Source: Yonghaparkia sp. Root332 (GTDB lineage Bacteria > Actinomycetota > Actinomycetes > Actinomycetales > Microbacteriaceae). Taken from it: a DNA stretch of 64,000 bases. The notes below the pieces were generated by a model. The model was not told where the DNA came from, did not search any database, and saw nothing but the letters and a program-made list of their open reading frames with translations. Made by a program: the position numbers and the translations under genes. Positions 33,865-43,095 of this stretch are shown piece by piece (positions within the stretch are counted from its first letter, which is position 1; every line of letters begins with the position of its first letter). The DNA is taken from assembly GCF_001425665.1 (NCBI RefSeq), contig NZ_LMCX01000002.1, positions 806,001 to 870,000 of the forward strand. The letters are read 5' to 3'.

Positions 33865-34862
33865 CCCTCCGCCGCCAGTCCGGCCCGTTCATCGAGGGCG
33901 ACCAGGTGCAGCTCACCGACCCGAAGGGCCGGCTCAACACCGTGACCCTCGAGCGCGGCAAGGCCTTCCACAGCCACCGCGGGGTGCTCCCGCACGAGTC
34001 GCTCATCGGCCTCCCCGACGGCAGCGTCGTCGAGAACTCCAGCGGGGTGCCCTACCTCGCGCTGCGCCCGCTCCTGAACGACTTCGTCATGTCGATGCCG
34101 CGCGGCGCCGCGATCGTCTACCCGAAGGACGCCGGCCAGATCGTCGCGATGGGCGACGTCTTCCCGGGCGCGACGGTCGTCGAGGCGGGCGTGGGCTCCG
34201 GCGCTCTGTCGCTCTCGCTCCTGCGCGCGATCGGACCGACCGGCCGCCTGCTGAGCTTCGAGCGCCGCGAGGAGTTCGCCGACATCGCCCGCGGCAACGC
34301 CTCCGCTTTCCTGGGCGAGGCGCCCGCGAACTGGACGATCACGATCGGCGACCTGCAGGCCTCCCTGCCCGAGACGTGCGAGGACGGCACGGTCGATCGC
34401 GTCGTGCTCGACATGCTCGCCCCGTGGGAGTGCCTGGAGGCCGTCGGCGACGCCCTCACGCCGGGCGGCGTCCTCGTCGTCTACGTCGCGACCGCCACGC
34501 AGCTGAGCCGCGTCGCCGAGGCGATCCGCGCCGCCGAGCGCTTCACCGAGCCGCTCTCGAGCGAGACGATGGTCCGCGGCTGGAACGTCGACGGCCTCTC
34601 CGTCCGCCCCGACCACCGCATGGTCGCCCACACGGGCTTCCTTCTCACCGCCCGCCGGCTCGCCGACGGCACCGCGCGCTTCGTCAAGGCCAAGCGCGGC
34701 AGCAAGACCGAGCACGGCGATGAGGATGTCGAGATCTGGACCCCGGGCGCCCTCGGCGACCGCATCGCGAGCCCCAAGCGCCTCCGCAAGGCCGTCCGCG
34801 AGGCTCAGTCGCTCGCCGAGCGCTCGGCGAAGCGCGCAGGCGACGCCCCGGTAGAGTTCTGA
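33861..34862 (+). CDS. trmI: tRNA (adenine-58-N1)-methyltransferase
   Basis: 333 residues. An N-terminal beta domain (residues 1-70, VQLTDPKGRLNTVTLERGKAFHS split by a GKxFHSHRG turn) precedes the Rossmann methyltransferase with SAM motif VVEAGVGSGALSLSLL, FERREEFADIA and VVLDMLAPWE. It makes m1A58 in tRNA. Translationally coupled to the HAD gene. In many actinobacteria the proteasome ATPase, dop, pup and prcBA genes follow; here they do not. Confidence 0.93.
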   Translation: MTLRRQSGPFIEGDQVQLTDPKGRLNTVTLERGKAFHSHRGVLPHESLIGLPDGSVVENSSGVPYLALRPLLNDFVMSMPRGAAIVYPKDAGQIVAMGDVFPGATVVEAGVGSGALSLSLLRAIGPTGRLLSFERREEFADIARGNASAFLGEAPANWTITIGDLQASLPETCEDGTVDRVVLDMLAPWECLEAVGDALTPGGVLVVYVATATQLSRVAEAIRAAERFTEPLSSETMVRGWNVDGLSVRPDHRMVAHTGFLLTARRLADGTARFVKAKRGSKTEHGDEDVEIWTPGALGDRIASPKRLRKAVREAQSLAERSAKRAGDAPVEF

Positions 34863-34891
34863 CGGCCGCACCCGATCCGAGAAGAGGTTCC

Positions 34892-35860
34892 GTGCGCACT
34901 TCCGCACCCGCCATCATCCTGACCGCCGCACTCCTGGGCACGCTCACCGCGTGCGCCCCGTCGGGTGCCGAGGCGTGCGCGCCCGCCGTCCCGACCGGTG
35001 ACCAGCCGAGCTACGTCGAGGCGACGGGCGAGCTCCTCTCGCCGCCCGAGGTCGAGTTCCCGACTCCGCTCCTCAGCGACGGGCCCGAGCAGGCCGTCCT
35101 CGTTCCGGGCGACGGCGAGACGGCTGACGCTGGCCAGATCGTCGACCTGCAGGTCAGCCTCTTCGACGGCGAGACCGGCGAGCTCATCACCGCCTCCGAG
35201 TACGACCCGGAGGCCGCGCCGCTGCGTCGCACCGCGGGCGCCGAGATCGACGTCATGGCCGAGGCCGTCCAGTGCGCCGAGGTCGGCTCGCGCATCGCCG
35301 TGACCGCCACCATCGCCGACGTGTTCGGCGCCGGCGCGCTCGACCCGCAGACCGGCCTGGAGGACGGCGACCCGGTCGTGCTCGTGATCGACGTCCAGGA
35401 CGCCTACCTCGCGAAGGCCGACGGGGCGCCGCAGCTCGGCGCATCGGGCGTCCCCGCGGTCGTGACGACGCCCGAGGGCGTACCCGGCATCACCATCCCC
35501 GACGAGGACCCGTCGGCCGAGCTCATCGACCACGTCCTCGTCCTCGGCGACGGTGCCGCGCTCGAGGCCGGCGACCGCGCCGTTCTCCACTACACGGGCG
35601 TGGTGTGGGAGACGGGCGAAGTGTTCGACTCCAGCTGGGAGCGCGGCTCCGCCTCGACCTTCCCCGTGGTGAGCTTCGAGGAGGACCCGCAGGGCATCGT
35701 CCCTGGCCTCGCTCAGGCGCTCGAGGGCAAGACGGTCGGCTCGCAGGTCGTCGTCGTCATCCCGCCCGAGCTCGGGTACCCCGAGGGCCAGGCGCCCGCG
35801 TCGATCCCCGCGGGCTCGACCATGGTCTTCGTCGTCGACGTCCTCGGCATCGAGGAGTAG
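34892..35860 (+). CDS. FKBP-type peptidyl-prolyl isomerase lipoprotein
   Basis: 322 residues. Signal peptide with lipobox LTAC (Cys21) indicates a membrane-anchored extracytoplasmic protein. The C-terminal FKBP domain (about 215-320) has VLHYTGVVWETGEVFDSSW, PGLAQALEGKTVGSQ and IPPELGYPEGQ, close to active FKBPs. The middle segment (about 60-170) looks like a second, degenerate FKBP unit without the aromatic pocket. GTG start with AGAGG 5 bases upstream. Confidence 0.9.
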   Translation: MRTSAPAIILTAALLGTLTACAPSGAEACAPAVPTGDQPSYVEATGELLSPPEVEFPTPLLSDGPEQAVLVPGDGETADAGQIVDLQVSLFDGETGELITASEYDPEAAPLRRTAGAEIDVMAEAVQCAEVGSRIAVTATIADVFGAGALDPQTGLEDGDPVVLVIDVQDAYLAKADGAPQLGASGVPAVVTTPEGVPGITIPDEDPSAELIDHVLVLGDGAALEAGDRAVLHYTGVVWETGEVFDSSWERGSASTFPVVSFEEDPQGIVPGLAQALEGKTVGSQVVVVIPPELGYPEGQAPASIPAGSTMVFVVDVLGIEE

Positions 35861-35867
35861 TCGGCGC

Positions 35868-36884
35868 ATGGCCGGGCGACGGACGACGGTCGACGCGGCC
35901 GGCGCCGCGCGCCGTCGCGTGCCGCCCGAGCAGCGGCAGTTCAACCTGATCCTCGCGCTCATGGCGACGGAGCAGGGGCTCACCAAGCAGGACATCCTCT
36001 CGACCGTCGCCGGCTACGCCGAGCGCTTCGACGACTCCTCCGACCGCGCGAGCCTCGAGCGGCAGTTCGAGCGCGACAAGGAGGACGTCCGCGAGCTCGG
36101 CGTCCCGCTCGAGACGGTCGATCAGCCGGGCGCCGAGGGCGACACGCGGCTGCAGCGGTACCGCATCCCCAAGTCGCTCTACCAGCTGCCCGACGACATC
36201 GAGTTCTCGGCGGAGGAGGTCGCACTGCTCGGCCTCGCCGCGCAGGTGTGGCGCGAGAGCTCGCTGTCGGAGCAGTCGCGCCGCGCCCTCACGAAGCTCA
36301 AGTCGTTCGGGCACGCCGTCGAGCAGAGCGTCATCGGCTTCGCGCCGTCGATCCGCGCCAGGGAGGCCGCGCACGACCCGCTCGCCGAGGCGATCGACCG
36401 CCGTCGCCGGGTCTCCTTCCCGTACCTCAAGCCCGGGGCGGCCGAGCCCGAGCTGCGCAGCGTCTCGCCGCTCGCGCTCGTCAACCACGAGGGGCGCTGG
36501 CACCTCCACGCCCACGACGAGGGCGTGGATGCCCCCCGCACCTTTCTCCTGCGCCGCATCGTCGGCGCGGTCCGCATCGACGACGTCGAGGCTCGGGCTC
36601 CTCGCCCCGACGAGGCCGCGCGCGTGCAGCGCGAGCTGCAGGAGGTGTTCGAGCGGACGACCGCCGCGGTCGTCCCGCGCCCCGGCAGCGAGGCGGATGT
36701 CGTCCTGCGCAATCGCGCCGGCACCGTCGTCGACGGCGAAACCCTCATCGTCCGCACGACCGACCTCGCCGTGCTCGCGGAGGAGCTCGCGGCCTTCGGC
36801 GCCGACATCCGCGTCCTCGGCCCCGAGCCGCTGCGCGAGGCCGTCGTGGAGCGCTGGCGCCGGGTGGTGAGCGCGCATGGCTGA
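35868..36884 (+). CDS. pafB: WYL-domain transcriptional activator PafB
   Basis: 338 residues: N-terminal winged helix-turn-helix (LILALMATEQGLTKQDILSTV), a central linker, WYL domain (around 160-240, with RVSFPYLKPG) and the C-terminal WCX extension. PafB with PafC activates the LexA-independent DNA-damage response of actinobacteria. The stop overlaps pafC by 8 bases. Candidate target promoters of PafBC are present in this window in front of imuA', dinB and the DEAH helicase. Confidence 0.9.
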   Translation: MAGRRTTVDAAGAARRRVPPEQRQFNLILALMATEQGLTKQDILSTVAGYAERFDDSSDRASLERQFERDKEDVRELGVPLETVDQPGAEGDTRLQRYRIPKSLYQLPDDIEFSAEEVALLGLAAQVWRESSLSEQSRRALTKLKSFGHAVEQSVIGFAPSIRAREAAHDPLAEAIDRRRRVSFPYLKPGAAEPELRSVSPLALVNHEGRWHLHAHDEGVDAPRTFLLRRIVGAVRIDDVEARAPRPDEAARVQRELQEVFERTTAAVVPRPGSEADVVLRNRAGTVVDGETLIVRTTDLAVLAEELAAFGADIRVLGPEPLREAVVERWRRVVSAHG

Positions 36885-37905
36885 GCGCAGGCCGCCGCAG
36901 CGCGCGGGCGACAAGCTCGCCCTGCTGCTCGGGCTCGTGCCGTACCTCATCGACGAGGTGCGCGTGAGCGTCGCGGAGGCCGCCGCGCAGTTCGACGTCA
37001 GCCCCGAGCAGATGCGCGCGCTCGTCGGCTACCTGACCGGCACGGGCGACCCGGGGCCCGAGGGGCTCTACCTCGCGCAGGGCCTGTTCGACATCGACTG
37101 GGACGACTTCGAGGAGCGCGACGTCATCCGCTTCCGCAACGCCCCGCTCGACCAGCGCCCGCGTCTGTCCTCGCGCGAGGCCGCGGCCCTGCTCGCCGGC
37201 CTGCAGGCGGTCTCGGCGATGCCCGGCTTCAGCGAGCGCGCCGATGTCGAGCGCCTCATGACGAAGCTCGCCCGCGGCGCGAGCGGCGAGGTCGCCCCCG
37301 TCTCGGTGCAGTCGCGCACCTCCGACGCGCTGCGCGAGACCGTCGCGGCGGCCGTCACGGCGGGGGAGCGCCTGCGCATCGACTACGTGACCACGCGCGG
37401 CGACCGGGAGGAGCGTGACGTCGACCCGATCCGGCTCGAGTCGGTCGACGACGTCTGGTATCTGCGCGGCTGGTGCCTCACGCGCGACGCCGAGCGCACC
37501 TTCCGGCTCGACCGCATGGCGAGCGCCGAGGCGATCGGCCCGGCCGAGGAGCACGCGCCGAGCACGACCGACGCGGGCGAGCTGTTCCGGGGCGACGCCG
37601 GCGACCTGCTCGTGACCGTCGAGCTGCCCGCGAGCGCGCTGCCGCTGCTGTCGGACTACCTCGGAGCAGACGACGCCGTCGAGTACGCGGGCGATCGCGC
37701 GATCGCGCGCATCCCTCTCGCCCATGAGGGCGTGATCGGCCGCCTCGCGGCCCGCATCGCGGGCGTCGGGGCGATCACCGATCCGCCGGATGCCCGACTC
37801 GCCGCCGCGCGATGGGCCGATGACGCTCTCGCCGCGGCGGAGCAGCGTCACGGCACGGGATCGTCTGAGCGAGTGCTCGGCCCGGGCACGGGGCCGACCG
37901 CTTAG
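36877..37905 (+). CDS. pafC: WYL-domain transcriptional activator PafC
   Basis: 342 residues with the same order as PafB: helix-turn-helix (VSVAEAAAQFDVSPEQMRALVG), WYL domain (RLRIDYVTTRGDREERDVDP, WYLRGWC near residue 193) and WCX tail. It pairs with PafB, whose gene it overlaps by 8 bases. The linked tatA follows 41 bases later, the order pafB-pafC-tatA-tatC-helicase being conserved in actinobacteria. Confidence 0.91.
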   Translation: MAERRPPQRAGDKLALLLGLVPYLIDEVRVSVAEAAAQFDVSPEQMRALVGYLTGTGDPGPEGLYLAQGLFDIDWDDFEERDVIRFRNAPLDQRPRLSSREAAALLAGLQAVSAMPGFSERADVERLMTKLARGASGEVAPVSVQSRTSDALRETVAAAVTAGERLRIDYVTTRGDREERDVDPIRLESVDDVWYLRGWCLTRDAERTFRLDRMASAEAIGPAEEHAPSTTDAGELFRGDAGDLLVTVELPASALPLLSDYLGADDAVEYAGDRAIARIPLAHEGVIGRLAARIAGVGAITDPPDARLAAARWADDALAAAEQRHGTGSSERVLGPGTGPTA

Positions 37906-37946
37906 ACTCGAGACTCTCCGACCCCTTCCCGTGAGGACGACCACCC

Positions 37947-38162
37947 ATGTTCGGCAATGCATTCACCGGCTGGCACGCGATCATCCTGCTCGTCGTCATC
38001 CTGCTCCTGTTCGGGGCGCCGAAGCTCCCGGCTCTCGCGCGCAGCCTCGGCCAGTCGATGAAGATCTTCAAGAACGAGGTGAAGAACCCCGACGCCCCCG
38101 CCGATCCGGCCCCGTCGACCGCCCCGAGCGCGGAGGGGACCGACACCGCCCCCAAGTCCTGA
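37947..38162 (+). CDS. tatA: Sec-independent protein translocase subunit TatA
   Basis: 71 residues: one N-terminal membrane helix ([20 protein letters not shown]), the conserved FGxxKLP hinge and an amphipathic helix ([17 protein letters not shown]), then a Pro/Ala/Ser tail. It forms the pore of the twin-arginine pathway with TatC, encoded three bases downstream. The permuted amine oxidase in this window is a likely client. Confidence 0.95.
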   Translation: MFGNAFTGWHAIILLVVILLLFGAPKLPALARSLGQSMKIFKNEVKNPDAPADPAPSTAPSAEGTDTAPKS

Positions 38163-38165
38163 CCG

Positions 38166-38975
38166 GTGGCGGTCCGTCCCGCCCGGCCCCGTAACGCCGA
38201 GGGCCGGATGTCGCTCGGCGAGCACCTCGTCGAGCTGCGCAAGCGTCTGACCATCACGGCCGTGACGATCATCCTCGCGGCAGTGGGGGGGTGGTTCCTC
38301 GCCGATCCCGTGTGGGCGGCGCTCAGCGAGCCGCTGAGGGTCGTCGCCGAGGCTCAGGGCCGCGATGCCACGATCAATTACACCGCCGTCACCGAGGCGT
38401 TCGACACGAAGCTCGTCATCGCCCTGGTCCTCGGGGTCGTCATCGGCTCGCCGGTGTGGCTCTATCAGCTCTGGGCCTTCATCGTTCCCGCGCTGCACCG
38501 CCGCGAGAAGCAGTACGCCGTGGGCTTCCTCGGCGCCGCGCTCCCGCTGTTCCTCGCCGGCTGCGCCGCCGGCTGGTTCGTGCTCCCGCACATCGTCGAG
38601 CTGCTCACCGGCTTCGCCGCTGAGGGGACCGCGACGCTCCTGACCGCGAAGGTCTACCTCGACTTCTCTCTCAAGCTCATCCTCGCGATCGGTATCGGCT
38701 TCGTGCTGCCCGTCGTGCTCGTGGTGATGAACTTCGCCCGCGTGCTCATGGGCGCGAGCATCCTCAAGGGGTGGCGCTGGGCGATCCTGGCGATCACCCT
38801 CTTCACCGCGTTCGCGACGCCCGCCGCGGACATCATGTCGATGTTCATCCTCGCGATCCCGATGGTGGGGCTCTACTTCCTGGCGGCCGGGATCGCCGTC
38901 CTCAACGATCGACGGCACGCCAAGAAGGACGCCGCCCTCGCCGCGGAGTACGGCATCGACGCGGCCCCCGCATGA
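38166..38975 (+). CDS. tatC: Sec-independent protein translocase subunit TatC
   Basis: 269 residues with six membrane helices and the TatC signatures MSLGEHLVELRKRL at the N terminus (signal-peptide binding Glu) and ALHRREKQYA after the second helix. It recognises twin-arginine signals. GTG start three bases after tatA; the helicase gene overlaps its stop (ATGA). An internal ATG 14 codons later is possible but would cut before the conserved start. Confidence 0.95.
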   Translation: MAVRPARPRNAEGRMSLGEHLVELRKRLTITAVTIILAAVGGWFLADPVWAALSEPLRVVAEAQGRDATINYTAVTEAFDTKLVIALVLGVVIGSPVWLYQLWAFIVPALHRREKQYAVGFLGAALPLFLAGCAAGWFVLPHIVELLTGFAAEGTATLLTAKVYLDFSLKLILAIGIGFVLPVVLVVMNFARVLMGASILKGWRWAILAITLFTAFATPAADIMSMFILAIPMVGLYFLAAGIAVLNDRRHAKKDAALAAEYGIDAAPA

Positions 38976-41434
38976 GCCCGTCCTCAACGAGCGGCGCCGG
39001 CGGGGTCGCCCCCGAGCCCAGCCCGGCCGAGCGATTCGCCGCCGCGCGGGCGCTGCGCGAGCATCCCCGCCTGAAGGCCTTCCGCGACCAGCTCGCGTTC
39101 GATCTCGACCCCTTCCAGCAGGCCGCGTGCGCGGTGCTCGAGGAGGGGCGCAGCGTGCTCGTCGCCGCACCGACCGGCGCCGGCAAGACGATCGTGGCCG
39201 AGTTCGCGGTCTTCCTCGCGATGTTCGACCCGCGCGCGAAGATCTTCTACACCGCGCCGATGAAGGCGCTCAGCAATCAGAAGTACAACGAGCTCGTCGC
39301 CCAGTACGGCGCGAGCGAGGTGGGCCTGCTGACGGGCGACACGAACATCAACGCATCCGCGCGCATCGTCGTCATGACGACCGAGGTGCTGCGCAACATG
39401 CTCTACGCCGACTCGGCGCTGCTCACCGACCTGCGGTACGTCGTCATGGATGAGGTGCACTACCTCGCCGACCGGTTCCGCGGGGCGGTGTGGGAGGAGG
39501 TCATCATCCACCTCCCGCTCCCGGTGCGGCTCATCTCGCTCAGCGCGACCGTGTCGAACGCCGAGGAGTTCGGCGACTGGCTGCAGGCCGTGCGCGGCGA
39601 CACCGACGTGATCGTCTCCGAGACGAGGCCCGTGCCGCTCGAGCAGCACGTGCTCGTGCGCTCGAAGCTCGTCGACCTCTTCGACTCGAGCGGGCAGGCC
39701 GCGACGAACCGGGTGAACCCCGAGCTCGTGCAGCTCGCGAAGGCCGGAGGGCACGCGCCGCACCGCGGCCGGCAGCATCACCCCCGCCGGTGGGAGAAGC
39801 GGCCCGGCGCCGACGGCAAGGCCGACCGCGCCGAGATCGCCGCGATCCTCGCTCAGCGGAACCTCCTGCCGGCGATCTTCTTCATCTTCTCCCGCGCGGG
39901 CTGCGACGGCGCGGTTCGTCAGCTCCTGCGGGCCGGACTCAAGCTCACCGAGTCGTGGGAGCGCGAGGAGATCCGCCAGGTCGTCGAGGAGCGCTGCCGC
40001 ACGCTGCGCGACGACGACCTCGCCGTGCTCGGCTACTGGGAGTGGCTCGACGGCCTGCAGCGCGGCGTCGCCGCGCACCACGCGGGGTTGCTGCCCGCGT
40101 TCAAGGAGGTCGTCGAGGAGCTCTTCCAGAAGAAGCTCCTCAAGGTCGTCTTCGCGACCGAGACCCTCGCGCTCGGCATCAACATGCCGGCCCGCACGGT
40201 CGTGCTGGAGAAGCTCGAGAAGTTCAACGGCGAGGCGCGCGTGCCGATCACGCCGGGGGAGTACACGCAGCTCACCGGCCGCGCGGGCCGTCGCGGCATC
40301 GACACCGAGGGCCACTCGGTCATCCAGTGGACGGGCGGCCTGGACCCGCAGGCCGTCGCCTCCCTCGCCTCCCGCCGCACGTACCCGCTCAACTCCAGCT
40401 TCCGGCCGACGTACAACATGGCCGTCAACCTCATCGAGCAGTTCGGCCGGCAGCGCACGCGCGAGATCCTCGAGAGCTCGTTCGCGCAGTTCCAGGCGGA
40501 CCGGGCCGTCGTCGACCTCGCCCGCACTGTCCGCAAGCAGCAGGAGTCGCTCGCCGGATACGAGAAGAGCATGCAGTGCCACCTCGGCGACTTCGGCGAG
40601 TATGCCGCGCTGCGCCGCGAGCTCAGCGACCTCGAGCGCGAGCGCGCCCGCACGGGCGAGCAGGGCGGTCGGGGCGAGCGCGATCGCCGCCAGCGGCAGA
40701 TCGAGGGCGTCCGCTCGCGCATGCGCAAGCACCCCTGCCACGGCTGCGCGGACCGCGAGGCCCACTCCCGGTGGGCCGAGCGCTGGTGGCGGCTGAAGCG
40801 CGACAGCGACAAGGTGAGCCGGCAGATCCGGGGCCGCACGGGGGCCGTCGCGCAGGTGTTCGATCGCGTGACCGAGGTGCTCGGCGAGCTCGGCTACCTC
40901 GTGAAGGACGAGCACGGGCGTCTCGGGCTCAGCGCCGATGGCCGAGCCCTCCGCCGCATCTACGGCGAGCGCGACCTCCTCGTGGCCGAGAGCCTGCGCC
41001 GAGGGCTGTGGGACGATCTCGACGCTCCCGCCCTCGCCGCGATGGTGTGCGCGATCGTCTTCGAGGCCCGGCGCGACGACGGCCAGGCGCCCGAGTACGC
41101 GCTCCCGCGCGGGCCGTTCCGCGTCGCGCTCGAGCGCACGCAGCTGCTCTGGGCCGACCTCGACGACCTCGAGCACGCGCACCGGCTGCCCGGGTCGAAC
41201 CCGCTCGCGACGACGCTCGCCCTGCCGATGCACAAGTGGGCGAGCGGAGCCCAGCTCGAGGTCGTCCTGCGCGACGCCGACCTCGCCGCGGGCGACTTCG
41301 TGCGCTGGTGCAAGCAGACGATCGACCTCCTCGACCAGATCTCGCTCGTCGCCGACGGGCAGGTCGGGCGCACCGCGCGCGCGGCCCTCGACCGGGTGCG
41401 CCGCGGCATCGTCGCCTACAGCTCGGTGGCGTGA
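38972..41434 (+). CDS. Ski2/HelY-like DEVH RNA helicase
   Basis: 820 residues. Domain 1: Q-type motif FDLDPFQQAA, Walker A APTGAGKT (66-73), TAPMKALSNQKY, DEVH (160-163), LSATVSNAEEF. Domain 2: HHAGLLPAFKEVVEELF, FATETLALGINMPARTV and QLTGRAGRRGID. A coiled insert with CHGCADR-type cysteines and the C-terminal DSHCT domain follow. This is the actinobacterial HelY family, related to eukaryotic Ski2/Mtr4 exosome helicases; an RNA-processing role is inferred. The gene overlaps the tatC stop. Confidence 0.92.
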   Translation: MSPSSTSGAGGVAPEPSPAERFAAARALREHPRLKAFRDQLAFDLDPFQQAACAVLEEGRSVLVAAPTGAGKTIVAEFAVFLAMFDPRAKIFYTAPMKALSNQKYNELVAQYGASEVGLLTGDTNINASARIVVMTTEVLRNMLYADSALLTDLRYVVMDEVHYLADRFRGAVWEEVIIHLPLPVRLISLSATVSNAEEFGDWLQAVRGDTDVIVSETRPVPLEQHVLVRSKLVDLFDSSGQAATNRVNPELVQLAKAGGHAPHRGRQHHPRRWEKRPGADGKADRAEIAAILAQRNLLPAIFFIFSRAGCDGAVRQLLRAGLKLTESWEREEIRQVVEERCRTLRDDDLAVLGYWEWLDGLQRGVAAHHAGLLPAFKEVVEELFQKKLLKVVFATETLALGINMPARTVVLEKLEKFNGEARVPITPGEYTQLTGRAGRRGIDTEGHSVIQWTGGLDPQAVASLASRRTYPLNSSFRPTYNMAVNLIEQFGRQRTREILESSFAQFQADRAVVDLARTVRKQQESLAGYEKSMQCHLGDFGEYAALRRELSDLERERARTGEQGGRGERDRRQRQIEGVRSRMRKHPCHGCADREAHSRWAERWWRLKRDSDKVSRQIRGRTGAVAQVFDRVTEVLGELGYLVKDEHGRLGLSADGRALRRIYGERDLLVAESLRRGLWDDLDAPALAAMVCAIVFEARRDDGQAPEYALPRGPFRVALERTQLLWADLDDLEHAHRLPGSNPLATTLALPMHKWASGAQLEVVLRDADLAAGDFVRWCKQTIDLLDQISLVADGQVGRTARAALDRVRRGIVAYSSVA

Positions 41435-41457
41435 GCATCCGCCGCCTCGACGCTCTC

Positions 41458-41463
41458 TAGGAT
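41458..41463 (+). promoter_or_regulatory. -10 element, leaderless lnt
   Basis: TAGGAT, six bases, then GTG at 41470, which is followed at once by an ATG. Confidence 0.45.
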
Positions 41464-41469
41464 CGAATC

Positions 41470-43095
41470 GTGATGGATGCTCCCGACGGCCCGCGCGCCG
41501 CCGCGCCGTCGCCCAGCACCCCGCCGCTCGCGCTCGCCGCGCCCGCCCCTGCCGGGCCGCGACTCGGGGTCGCCGTGCTCGTCGCGGCCCTCGGCGGCTG
41601 GACGATGGACCTCGGCTTCCCCGACCTCGGCTGGTGGCCGTTCACGATCCTCGGAACCGCGCTCGTGCTCTGGAGCCTCCGCGGGCGCTCGGCCGGCGGC
41701 GCGCTCCTCGTCGGCGCCGTCGCGGGCTTCGTCTACTACGGCGCGCTCATCGAGTGGCTCACCGTCTACCTCGGCATCGTGCCGTGGCTCGCCCTCACGC
41801 TCGCGCAGGTCGTCTTCGTCGCGCTCGGCGCGATCCCGATCGCGCTCGCCTGGCGGTGGATGCCCGTGGCCTTCCCCGGCGTCGCCGGCCGTCTGCTGCT
41901 GCTCCCGATCGTCCTCGCGGGGCTGTGGACGGCGCGCGAGGGCGTCTCGAACGTGTGGCCCTGGGGCGGCTTCGCGTGGGGCAGGCTCGCGATCTCGCAG
42001 TCGGAGGGGCCGCTCGCGCACTGGGCGGCGTGGGCGGGTCTGTCCGGGCTCAGCTTCCTGGTCGCGCTGCTCGCGGCGGTGCTCGCGGCCGTCGCGGTCG
42101 AGCGACGCACCCCCGCCCTGTCGCGCGCCGTGCTCGTCGCCGGCCTCTCGGCGACGCTGCTGGTGTGGCCGGCGTTCCCGACGGCGACGAGCGGCAGCGT
42201 GCGCGTCGGCGCGGTGCAGGGCGACTCGCAGACGGGTCTGTTCGCGCAGTACGAGCCGGGAGACATCCTCCAGGACCACCTCGACGCGACTGTGCCGCTG
42301 TACGAGCTCGACGAGCCGCTCGACGTGGTCGTCTGGCCGGAGAACGGCTCCGACCTCGACCCGCTGCGCTCCGACTACGCCGCCGCCGCGCTCGACTCGG
42401 TCTCGAGTCGGCTCGACGCCCCCGTCGTGGTCGGGACGATCACGGCCGCAGGCGAGAAGACCTTCAACTCGGTCCTCCTGTGGCAGGCGGGCCGCGGCGC
42501 GATCGATCAGTACGACAAGATCCATCCCGTGCCGTTCGCCGAGTACCTGCCCGAGCGCGAGTTCTTCTACCCCCTCGCCCCGGACCTCTTCGACCTCGTG
42601 CCCCGCGACTACTCGTTCGGGCAGCGCGACACCGTGCTCGAGCTGCCCGACGGCGTCGTCGCGGGCGTCGCGATCTGCTACGACATCGTCGACGACGACC
42701 TCCTCGCCCGCATGATCGACGAGGATGCGACCGTGCTGCTCGCCCCCACGAACAACGCGGACTTCGGCCGCACCGACCAGAGCGTGCAGCAGCTCGCGAT
42801 CGCCCGCCTGCGCGCGATCGAGTCCGGGCGCAGCGTCGTGCAGGCCTCGACGGTCGGTGCGAGCGCGATCATCGCGCCCGACGGCTCCACGATCGACGAT
42901 CTGCCGCTCTTCACCGCGGGCGTCATGGTCCAGGAGGTCCCCCTGAGCGAGGTCGTGACTCCCGCCCACGCCCTGGGCCGCGCACTCGAGTGGTTCCTCT
43001 GCCTGCTGTCGGCGGGCGCGCTGCTGGTCGCGGGCGCCGCGTCCCGCGCCGGCCGCGCCGGCCGCGCATCCCAGCGTCGGGGAGAGGTCGCATGA
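41470..43095 (+). CDS. lnt: Apolipoprotein N-acyltransferase
   Basis: 541 residues: about six to seven membrane helices (residues 35-235), a nitrilase-fold domain (240-490) and a final helix. The catalytic Glu-Lys-Cys triad is in VVWPENGSD, YDKIHPVPFAEYLPE and VAICYDIV. It adds the third acyl chain to lipoproteins; three lipoproteins are encoded in this window. In mycobacteria lnt is fused to ppm1; here they are separate but overlapping (ATGA). Confidence 0.94.
   Translation: MMDAPDGPRAAAPSPSTPPLALAAPAPAGPRLGVAVLVAALGGWTMDLGFPDLGWWPFTILGTALVLWSLRGRSAGGALLVGAVAGFVYYGALIEWLTVYLGIVPWLALTLAQVVFVALGAIPIALAWRWMPVAFPGVAGRLLLLPIVLAGLWTAREGVSNVWPWGGFAWGRLAISQSEGPLAHWAAWAGLSGLSFLVALLAAVLAAVAVERRTPALSRAVLVAGLSATLLVWPAFPTATSGSVRVGAVQGDSQTGLFAQYEPGDILQDHLDATVPLYELDEPLDVVVWPENGSDLDPLRSDYAAAALDSVSSRLDAPVVVGTITAAGEKTFNSVLLWQAGRGAIDQYDKIHPVPFAEYLPEREFFYPLAPDLFDLVPRDYSFGQRDTVLELPDGVVAGVAICYDIVDDDLLARMIDEDATVLLAPTNNADFGRTDQSVQQLAIARLRAIESGRSVVQASTVGASAIIAPDGSTIDDLPLFTAGVMVQEVPLSEVVTPAHALGRALEWFLCLLSAGALLVAGAASRAGRAGRASQRRGEVA

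Noticed and set aside
38984-41233. 749-residue open frame antisense to the Ski2-like helicase
   Set aside because: No domain; the sense strand has every helicase motif.
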